Assembly (NCBI GenBank): GCA_037974965.1
Contig: JBBPFI010000005.1
Coordinates: 682,001 to 746,000, forward strand
DNA: 64,000 nucleotides
From: Dacryopinax spathularia
Lineage: Eukaryota > Basidiomycota > Dacrymycetes > Dacrymycetales > Dacrymycetaceae
Direction of reading: 5' to 3'
In this document: positions 55,254 through 64,000 of the stretch, one piece after another
How positions within the stretch are numbered: position 1 is the first letter of the stretch
Layout: every line of letters starts with the position of its first letter
The notes under the pieces: model-generated
What the model saw: the letters and a program-made list of their open reading frames with translations, nothing else
The model's database searches: none
What the model was told of the DNA's origin: nothing
Program-made: the position numbers and the translations under genes

Positions 55254-57742
55254 TCAGAAAGTCACGGAGTAGATCTTGAAAGGCGCCGGGTCGCTGCCGA
55301 GGACAGGCTTGGACGCGGTCAGCGTGAGGTACATGCCGCTCTTGGTGTCCTGGACATAGTGGGATGCCGCAGCCGCGTTGTAGGTGATATTCCAAATGGC
55401 AGCATTGGCCGCAGAGTCAAGACCAAGCTGGGTGTTGATGTACTTGTCGCCGTTCGAGATAGAGAAGACATGGGCGGACACGTCTTGTGGGTTCGGCGCG
55501 TGGAGGACAAAGCGCTGTGTGGCGTCGGTCTCCTTTTGAGTGAGGGGTGCAGCGACGCTGAGAGCACCGTTGGCGGCCAGAGCGACACCAGAAGACTCGA
55601 AGACGAGGTAGCGTCCCTCGGTCAGGTAGCCGCGAACGAGACGGGAGCCCGCCTCGACAGCCAGAGCTTCCTCCTCCGACTGGAGGCCGTAGGGAACAAT
55701 GGCGTTGACGTTGCCCTCATACTTGGCCTGGCAGTACTCGGCCTACGTGAAGCTTGTTAGCAGATGTTGGCAAGTAGACTGGATTTAGATTAGCGTACGC
55801 CAGCAAGGAGACCGGTAAGGGGGTCAGTGAAGGGCTGTTCGCCTTCAGGAAGCTGAACGGGAGTCGGATCGAACTGAAATGCCAGCGTTAGTTAACCAAT
55901 CCGGAATCAACGGAATAAGACGCACGCTGTTGAAGTCGAACATGCCGGTAAGGTCGGACATGTGCGCACGGCGCCAGTCAGAGATGGCAGCAGTCTTGAA
56001 CGGCTGGCCACGTGCAGCGAGCCACTTCTCGAGGAACAGAATCTGGGAGGCTGTATAGCAGGATGGACAGTCAGCACCGTTCCACCACCCAAGGAGGATG
56101 CTTACTGTGATCGGATGGCTCGGTGAAGACGTTACCGCCACGAGAGTAGGGGGAGATGGCATAGAACGGCAGACGGAAGCCGGGACCAGCGAAGGTGGAG
56201 ATGTTCGTCAAGGGGTCGACAACCCACTCATCGGGGGTGCCGGCGGGCGAGTGGAAAGGAAGGACGTGGTCGCTCCACCCTCCAGTCTCATCGTAACTGA
56301 TGAACAGGATGGTCTTGTTGTAGACGGGCGAGTTCTGGATAGCGTTGATGATTTCCTGCTGGAGCCAAGCGCCCTGGCGAGGGGTGTATGGCGGGTGTTC
56401 GGAAAGCTCGGTGGTAGCTGTGCGACCGCGTCAGACAGTTGCGTGCACGTGATCAGGGTCCAACGAACGGATAATGTAGGAAACTTGAGGGAGGTTGCCC
56501 GTCTTCGCATCGTTAATAAACCGGTTGAAACCACCTTGCCAGTCGTTGTTGGCGTCATCCCAGGCGAAGGTCATACCTATAAACCGGTAAATCGACCACG
56601 AAAAAAGGGGAGGCAGCATGTACTGACCCTTAACAATCAACGGGTTGTCAGTATCGTTCAGGGGTGAAGCTGCGCCATTAATGAAAGTCTCAAATGCCGC
56701 AAGCTCATTGCACCCAAAGCTACAAGGCAGAACTCAGCAGCCAGCAGGACCCTTACGCGTGAAAGCGCTTTGGAACGTGGCTTACTTGTCATCAGCCTGG
56801 TAAACGAACCAGGATACGTCAAGCTCCTCGAGGATCTCGGGAACCTAGAAATCGAATTGAGTGGATGGAAAAGGAGAATAAACTAGCGTTTTTACTGTCG
56901 TCCACGAGTACGGGAAGCAGCTGATATTGGCCGTCGTGTGGTAAGTCGTGTGCGTAATAAAGTTGCTGAATGTCAAATGAGAGCAGGTCCCGGGGGTCCC
57001 GTTGTTGTCCAGGACAGGACCCGTGGTAGAATTGACGTGGCTTCCGGGCAAATTGACAGTTCCAGACATCCAATGGACACGGTTAGGCCACGTAGACTAC
57101 AATATAATGAAGTTATATCAGAGAATATTCGGAAAAATTTGTGTTAGGGTACTCACCGCCATTTGTGCCTCCTGATACATGTCACCGATTGTCCACGCGT
57201 CCGCAATCGCATAATGAATGGGGATATCCTGACGCCGGAAGTACGCAATAGACGATGGGTCGTTGGTGAGAGCCCACATGTCCTAAGTCCAAGTGAGAAA
57301 ATGCTGCTGCGAGTATGAGGGAAGACCTGCGTTGCTTCCATTGTTGTACGCCGCGTGGTTGTTCTCGAACCCTGATCACAGTAAGCCAACACCGTCGACA
57401 GGCACGAAAGGAATGCTCACCGTTGGAGCCGCCGTCCATGCACTGCGTGCCGTTCAGATATTCTCCGCCCTGGTAGTTGATATAGAAGGGCAGAAGATAG
57501 TCGGTAGCATTGCTCAAGGAGGCGTTGACCTTCTGATAGAAGACCGACTTGCCATCCGGGTTGACGGGCGCGTTGGGGTCCTGGAACCCACGGATACCGA
57601 ATAGCGAGCCGAAGTAATGGTCGAAAGCTCGGTTCTCTTGCATGAACAGAACGACATGCTCGATGTCGGCAAGGCTGGTTGCGGCCTGGGCACGGGCAGA
57701 GCCGGCAAGGGCGAGGGCGGACGCAGTGAGGAGAGCGAACAT
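55254..57742 (-). CDS. Secreted phosphoesterase of the phospholipase C / acid phosphatase family
   Basis: Eleven exons on the minus strand: 57421-57742, 57331-57371, 57157-57282, 56896-57096, 56786-56844, 56628-56719, 56449-56576, 56106-56406, 55926-56050, 55799-55873, 55254-55742; 652 residues. A signal peptide MFALLTASALALAGSARAQA opens it. Signatures of the family are HVVLFMQENRAFDHYFGSL (30-48), NNGSNDMWAL, TFAWDDANNDWQGG, LSEHPPYTP and FISYDETGGWSDHV, followed by a C-terminal beta-rich region. Such enzymes cleave phosphate esters, in some cases phospholipids; the substrate here is unknown. One junction (57283-57330) fits only as a GC-AG intron, and the 42-bp intron 56407-56448 is the shortest in the window. 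Start taken at the signal peptide, not at the in-frame ATG 18 codons upstream. Confidence 0.88.
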
Positions 57743-59207
57743 CTTCGATGAGCTGACTGGCTTGAAGTGCAGCAACCGATGGGATGGCAGACGCAAGACT
57801 GCTGAGCGAAGGACGCTGAGTAGAAACGCCTGGGGCTCGGCTGGCGCAGTCGCTGGCCTCGTATTTATGCCGTTTTGGCGAACTCATGCTTGCTTCGGAA
57901 GTTCTAGGAATGGAAGGCCGCCCTCACAGGCACAGTAATCGGCAGACAGAGTGCTTGCAAAGCCTCAAGCAGGCCACTGAATACCCAGTGAATGTGCGTG
58001 AGCCAACCCGGCCCGTGCGCATCTTGCCGCCTGATGTTGCAATACGTTACTTGCGCAAGCTGCCGAGAGAATATGTTGACAGCACATTGCAAGTGACTAC
58101 CGCCGGAAGGTAGCTGTTGACAGTGTCTTACAGTTGCAGACCAAGCGGGTGTAGCATGAGTGACGACCGACGAGAGGGTACTTGGGAAGAGAGAAAGACA
58201 GCGTTTGATTGGCCCAGAAAGGAAGGTGATGTTGGCTGCTTGATACACCTCGGGATTCGACCTAGACAGAGGCTCTTTCCCGAAGACAAGAGCATTGTAG
58301 CACTGGCACTCTCTGGAGCCAACCGACAACAAACGTGCGTCGTTGTGCATGTGTAGTGGAAGAGAGGACAGCATGTGTCGACCTGAGGAAACATTGACCA
58401 GCAGTACGAGCGTGGCACCCAGACGGAAGTTCAGCCATGATTCAGGAAGCACGGAAGTGTTAACGAGAAGTCGGAAGCAGGAACACTCCTGAGAAGATGG
58501 CGCCAGAGTCAGCGAGAAATCGGGACACATGTTTTCCGAGCCGAACAATGTTATTTTTGATCGGCAACAATCCAACACACGATGACCAATAGCACGGTTT
58601 CGGAATCCTTGGGCGACAACCAGGCTGCGGGATGTCATCCTCCACGTGCGGGAGGGCGTTTACCCTGCAATCCATTGAAGTACGAGAGAGCGGAGCGGTC
58701 CGGGAAAGGTAGATTTTTGGGGCCGATCATCCCAAGAAACCGCGTGGGATCGCCAAGCTATCCATTCAGTTTACCATAGTTGGATAGTGTTCCTTCCACA
58801 AATGGTAGGCGGCTTATTACTGTAGTTGGTGCACGTTCGACAGTGAGTGTGGATGAGTGAGAGAGAGAGTAAGGCAGGCCTTGACTGCTTTCCGGTCCGG
58901 ATCCGGCAAAGTTGCACGTGCGATGGGGATGTGCTGGTGAGGCTTTGGTGGCCAACTCCACAAAGTTGCGCAAGTCTCTAACTCGAGTCTTCGATATTCC
59001 TCGGCTTTGCTCTGAAGGCGATGGGGTAGGAAGACATGCGACCCATGTGCATGTTTCTGCTATTGGAAGTCAGCACGAATCCGGAGCGAAGGAATGGAAA
59101 GAGAAGATGCTCTATAATCACCTGCGCCGAGGACGAGGGGTCGCGTGGACTGTGCCGTTTATAGCGCTGAGAGGAGCGAAAGCACCGTCACCGACGTCTA
59201 GGGCGAC
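57743..59207. other. Divergent intergenic region between the phosphoesterase and multicopper oxidase genes
   Basis: The longest frame (244 codons, minus strand, 57904-58638) shows no family resemblance and lies in the likely promoter of the phosphoesterase gene. I see no repeat, RNA gene or clear TATA box. Confidence 0.45.
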
Positions 59208-61492
59208 ATGGGCGACCACGATGAGTCTATCGAACTCACGAAAAGACCGGCCGACGACGACGAGCCAACCCGTGCGCCACCTGTCGCGTTGAGGAGCTCG
59301 AAGCGGAACGACGACCAACGGTCGTGGCGACCGTCGATCCGCATCCTGCTGCCTATACTGACGCTACTTAGTGCCGTCGTCCTCATCTTCCCCGAATTCC
59401 TTCAGAGCACACCATTATCCTCCCTGTCGATCATCGCGAGCGACCCGAATGCGCGATTCTACCTGTCACCCAACACGCATATCCGGCGTCCGCCGCGGGT
59501 GCAAGAATATGAATTTGTCGTACGAGAGGAGACTCGATGGCCGGACGGAGTGCAAAAGCGCGTCTTCACAGTCAATGGATTGCTACCAGGGCCGACGATC
59601 GAGATGAGGAGCGGAGATACGCTCAAAATTAGGCTCAAGAATGAGTTGACGGAGGGGACGAGTTTGCACTTCCATGGTCTACGACATCCAGACGGTATGT
59701 TGCCCTTTGTTAACACATGTTACCTCTAGCTGAACACAGCTGCGTATAGGTACAAACTCACAAGACGGTGCAATCGGTATCACGCAATGTCCTGTTCCTC
59801 CGAACGCCACGACGACGTACGAGTTCCGCACCTCCCCAGAGCAGGCTGGCACCTTCTGGTATCATTCGCACCATGCTACTCAGCGAGCAGACGGCCTCTT
59901 CGGCGCACTGATCCTGCACCCGCCTGCGAAGGAAACGCATCGCGTACACCAAGAACCTCGATGGAGCCGGATGGGCGCTGAACTCGGTCTGCACAAGCGG
60001 GGTGCACCACAGGTTGGCCCGGATGGAAGCAAGTGGGATGAGGAGATCGTACTGCATATCGGGGACTGGTTCCATCGGACAGGGAAGGTCATGTTCGACT
60101 GGTACTGGAACAAGGGCAGCGGTGGGATGGAGGTGAGTCGCCTGTTGATAGAAACGATTGAACCCGAATGACCCACTTGCAGCCTGTTCCGGACAACGCG
60201 CTTGTCAACGGCGTGCAGCTGTACGACTGCCCACGGTCGGTCAGGAAGATCACTTGCGATGCGTCCAAGGGCGCCAGGCCGACATACTCACTTCAAGCGG
60301 ATAAGACCTACAAACTGCGATTCATCAACACAGGCTCGCTCGCGCAGTCCTTCATCTCCGTTGACGAGCACGAGCTATACGTGGTCGAAGCAGATGGCAC
60401 CGATATCGAGCCTGTGACTGTGAAGGAGCTGGCTGTCGCGCCTGGTCAACGGTACGCGGTGATCCTGCGCTATGTTGGAGAAGGGCAGCTGCGGCCAGGC
60501 GCGAAGTTCTGGTTGAGGCACAGGCTGGACCAGAGCTGCTTCAAGTACCCGAATCTCGCGCTTGATCCGACGCCAAAGGCTATCATCCAGTATGTCAAGC
60601 CGCGCACTCTGATTTCCATCCTGGGCAACCTGCTGCCTGCGTCGTCCACTGCTGCAACTACTCCGGAACTACCGGAGCCGACATCAACCAAATGGGAAGT
60701 TGCAGATGGGGAAGAGTTCGATGCACGCCGACTACAGCCGTTAAGACCGGAAGACCGCGAGCTTCCGGAACCGACGATGAATCCAATAGTCCTCTATGTC
60801 AATACAGTCAAGTATCCTCAAAACAACCATCTTCCGTGGGGCCTCGTCAACAACACGTCGTGGCGACCAAATGAGCTTGCACCGCTGATGACACAACTTC
60901 CTCCGGAAGACTGGCTGGACACTGGTCGGCCAGCGCCGGAATCGTGGGGTCCGCATGAATACGTGTACCAGACGAGCAAGAACCAGAGCGTGGTCGTGGA
61001 TCTGATTATCAACAATTTGGAGGACGGTCTGCATCCCTTCCATCTGGTAAGTCTTCGTTTGATGCACCTTTCCAACTGCGGCTGAACATGCGCTTGCCAT
61101 GTAGCACGGCCATCATTTCTGGCCTTTGCACGTTGCGGACTCGGCTCGCTACGGCTGGGGCTCGTACAATTGGGACTATCCGCCCGTCCTGCCCACAACC
61201 GCGCCGGCTATGCGCGACACAATGGTCATCCCATTACGATCGTATGCGGTCTTCCGCGTGAAGTTTGACAGTCCGGGGATGTGGATGTGTACGTGCACTT
61301 CTACGACCGTATTCCAGCCGACCTCGCTCACAATCTGCTGCAGTCCATTGTCATGTGCTCGTACACCTCAAGAGCGGTATGGCCATGGCCTTCGACGTTA
61401 TGCCGGATATGGTGCCCGAACACGAGCGACAGAAGGTGAGGGAAAGTTGCGCAGCATATTCGGACGCGTCCTTGGAATACGGACTGCCATGA
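59208..61492 (+). CDS. Laccase-like multicopper oxidase with N-terminal membrane anchor
   Basis: Five exons, 59208-59694, 59750-60132, 60183-61046, 61105-61288 and 61344-61492, give 688 residues. All four copper-binding motifs are present: LHFHGLRHPDG (154-164), WYHSHHATQRADGLFG, HPFHLHGHHFW across the third splice, and FHCHVLVHLKSGM across the fourth, with Met as axial residue. VNGLLPGPTIE is the usual first-cupredoxin signature. The N-terminus is charged and lacks a cleavable signal; residues about 44-61 (IRILLPILTLLSAVVLIF) form a type II anchor, so the enzyme probably faces the outside or lumen while attached. Substrate (phenols, metals or pigments) cannot be told. A long inserted segment (about 380-460) separates the second and third domains. 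Confidence 0.92.
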
Positions 61493-63325
61493 GACGGTAG
61501 TTCGTTGATTCATAGATCAATCCATTGTAACATGAGCGGGCATAATGCCAGACGTCCGCAGATCCCGTCGATCCTGTAGAATGCAGCCTAGTTTGGCGGC
61601 GGTCAGCTGTATTTGGCCAACTTGGCCTAGTCCTTTCGTGCATATTCTTGGTATAAATGCGCCTAATTCGACTTCGGAGTTCGGCCGTTTTCGACCGGCC
61701 GAGAGCGCCTAGCGTGCACAGCGTTGCTTCCGACCTCCAAAGCGGGAGATCGGCGCGCATCTTTTGTTATCTCCAACATAATTGCGCCACGATTGTCAGC
61801 GGGTGCCTGACATCCTTCCGTCTTTATGGGTGCTGTCGATGTAGGGCCGTCGTGAGGCTACAGCATTGTCCAACAAAGGTTGGCTAGACCCTTGTCAGAT
61901 GCTTGGATGTTGGCGACCCCAGCTCATGTCCGGGTCGTTGGCTCGAGAAGCGAAACTCGCGGAAAACTGACGTGCCGCCGAGGTCTTCTTGGGTTTCAAC
62001 TTCGGAAGCCTCCTTCGCCGGGGGCGTAAACGTCATCAGTACGCGAGCGTCGCCCTTCTTATTCTTACTATCAGAGCAATAGTTGCTCGCTGGCAACGGG
62101 GTTCATGGACAAAAAGGCTAGCGGGTACGACGAGCCGTCAGCGTGCGGCGACCAGAAGTGTGCGTCGACCACATGTTGCCCGATCAAGGGACTTGACAAT
62201 TGTCGCAAGGAAGCCGACACCGAACGCGGGCGAGCAAGGCGTGGGAATAGCGACCTACGGTTGAACCAAATTTGCAGCGAGCTCGATAAGGCTATGAGCC
62301 CTTGGCCTTGCAGGAAAGTTGGACGAATCTGGCCTAGCAGACTGCGTTCGCGCGACCATGGCGATACCAGAGGAAATAAAGGACCGTCTCGACAAAGTTG
62401 GATAAGCAAGCGGCGACCTGTCCACTACAATACATAGAACCGGAGACACCATTCAGGAATGTCTCTCCTCCATATCCGAAACTCGTCATAGTGTAGGTCC
62501 CCCGGGCCCGGAGGTTTAGCAGCCAACACATTCCGGCAGGTCTGCCGCTTCTAGGCATCCTCCTCAGTTAGCCTCATACCTCAACGAAATATTGTCTATA
62601 GGACTATTACTACTGTTGTTTTGAGTTATAGCTGTACCCTCTAAGAGGTGTTAGAACGAAATAGGGAAATATATTTGTAGTTTGTGGCTGGGAAGGAGGC
62701 GCAAAGATAAAGTTGCGTTGGCCGGAAGTACTGGAGTTTAGTGGGGTCTGGCGTTCAGAATCCGAGCACCGGCAAGACCAGCGACCCGCTCCTGCGCACT
62801 GTCCTCTGCCCAGCTCGGGTTACGGCTCCCCTCTCCGTCTTACCCATCCTCCTCTCACGGTGTTATACCCTTCACGTACTGCAACGTGAAGCCAGCTGTC
62901 AATCTACTGTCGCCTATACGCGGTAGTTAGACTAAGCTGGTAGCCGCCTGCCGGTAGACGCGAGGATCTCCGTCGGCCAGCAAACGGCTCGGATCAGTAC
63001 TTACGAACGTTGCAACCATAGAATATACGACGGACGCCACTAAGGCTTCAAGATAAGGACCTTTCCTGTTGGAGAGGAGAAGGAGTTCGGAGAGGTCGCC
63101 GGAGCGAGGAGAGGTGCTGCCGGCTGAGTGTTGGACGAGACTGGGGCCCCTGCATTCGGTGAGTGCAACGCGACGCCGTCTCTGCGCGACTTTCGCGACA
63201 TAGCATGGCGTCTGACGCGTTGTTCAATAGCCGTTTTGGTCGGAAAGTAGAGGACTGCAAGCCTTAATACCCCAGGCATTCAGTTTCGTGCCTGTCCCGC
63301 GTACGCGGCCGTACCGGTCCTCGAT
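61493..63325. other. Intergenic region with possible minus-strand gene remnants
   Basis: Minus-strand frames at 61884-62560 read coherently in pieces, for example HFWSPHADGSSYPLAFLS, then KGDARVLMTFTPPAKEASE, and SGQVAACLSNFVETVLYFLW, but stops and frame changes separate them and I do not recognise a family. They may be a decayed gene. The rest (62560-63325) shows nothing recognisable. Confidence 0.4.
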
Positions 63326-64000
63326 ATGACGCGGCGGCATCACACGTCCGACGCCGCACGACTCCAACAATTCGTTTTCCCCGCTCAGGACGCTGCTCAG
63401 GATGTGCAAGCACAGGCTCCAATGGGTGTCATGCAGCTCAGTCCAGAGCAACAGCAACAGCAGATGATGTATGACCATCTCCAGCTCAATCACTCGCCAA
63501 CCTACGCACACAGCCCTTGGGCGGCGCAAGGTTTTCCACCTCAGGCGTTCATGGTCTCTACTTCGTCTCAGGAGCCGGCTTCTCAATCGTCGACTCAGCT
63601 TCACTCTCAGCCGCAGCAGCTGCCGTCGTCATCGTCCGCCAACTCGCTGGCATCAGTGTCATCGTCTTCAACTGCGTCGGCTCGTCCCAGGACGCGTTCC
63701 CAGACAAAGCGCGACGCGCAAGCTGCTACGGCTGCTGCTGCACTCCAGAGCGGCATACACACTAGCCCTCCACCTGTTCCACCCCTGCCCGTCCATCTCG
63801 CAGCCTCGGTCGCCTCCTCAACACCCTCTGAAGGAACGACCTGGACTGCTCCAACTACGTCTATCCAAACAAGGCGCCATATGAAAGCTAATGCCGCCGA
63901 CACCGCAGCTGCACTGCCGAGAAGCGCCAGCGATCCGTCTGGACTGGGACTACAAGGAGTAAAGACTCGTCAGAGGGCGAAAAGGGAGGCTGAGGTTAAG
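63326..64000 (+). CDS. N-terminal part of a Gln/Ser/Ala-rich unknown protein, cut by the window end
   Basis: The frame from the ATG at 63326 stays open for all 225 codons to the last base of the window. It is rich in Gln (SPEQQQQQQMMYDHLQ), Ser (SSSSANSLASVSSSSTAS) and Ala, with repeated basic patches ARPRTRSQTKRDAQAA, IQTRRHMKANAADTAA and VKTRQRAKREAE that resemble one another and could be a degenerate repeat. Such composition is common in transcriptional regulators, but no DNA-binding domain is visible. In-frame sequence is open back to a TAG at 63248, so an upstream exon is possible. Confidence 0.65.
   Translation, partial: MTRRHHTSDAARLQQFVFPAQDAAQDVQAQAPMGVMQLSPEQQQQQMMYDHLQLNHSPTYAHSPWAAQGFPPQAFMVSTSSQEPASQSSTQLHSQPQQLPSSSSANSLASVSSSSTASARPRTRSQTKRDAQAATAAAALQSGIHTSPPPVPPLPVHLAASVASSTPSEGTTWTAPTTSIQTRRHMKANAADTAAALPRSASDPSGLGLQGVKTRQRAKREAEVK

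Noticed and set aside
57904-58638. A 244-codon minus-strand frame between the phosphoesterase and oxidase genes.
   Set aside because: No recognisable domain, no splice support, and it covers the likely promoter of the phosphoesterase gene.
52729-61492. P450, phosphoesterase and multicopper oxidase as a secondary-metabolite cluster.
   Set aside because: No core synthase, transporter or pathway regulator is present, and the three enzymes suggest no shared product.

Overview
The window looks like nuclear DNA of an Agaricomycotina basidiomycete. The genes are split by many short GT-AG introns, mostly 45-70 bp, with donors such as GTACGT, GTGCGT and GTAAGT and CTGAC-like branch sites. There is a KDZ-family gene with CxC5/CxC6 cysteine clusters (a family typical of mushroom-forming fungi), a laccase-like multicopper oxidase and a P450. 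I cannot name the species. All exon-intron models were built by eye from reading frame, splice sites and protein family; each summed to a whole number of codons.

Layout. 1-9.4 kb: the 3' end of a luciferase-like domain gene, a divergent pair of paralogous alpha/beta hydrolases, a mitochondrial-type 3-hydroxyacyl-CoA dehydrogenase and cullin-1. 9.5-29.8 kb: an accessory island with four lineage-specific genes (A-D here), one KDZ-family gene (E), decayed copies of A and B, three kinds of minisatellite and about two dozen copies of one roughly 30-bp sequence. 29.8-41.4 kb: a protein kinase, a YEATS2-like protein, a DUF2462 protein, an F-box protein and FEN1. 41.4-52.4 kb: a second luciferase-like domain gene, a SET-deaminase (Set7/Tad3-like) fusion and a 1,813-residue Mlp1/TPR-like coiled-coil protein. 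52.7-64 kb: a P450, a phospholipase C-family secreted phosphoesterase, a membrane-anchored multicopper oxidase and the start of a Gln/Ser/Ala-rich protein.

The housekeeping genes on both sides are intact and conserved. They act in SCF ubiquitination, flap processing, tRNA editing, the nuclear basket and beta-oxidation, and I see no sign that neighbours form a pathway. The best candidate for something undescribed is the island. Its short repeat (left half CAGACCGAACG, right half TCAATACCAACACGG) is kept in at least four settings: inside an intron, inside exons as a 34-residue protein repeat, in 3' flanks, and alone. Many copies are bracketed by AG and GT, like a mobile exon or a nucleic-acid-level target.
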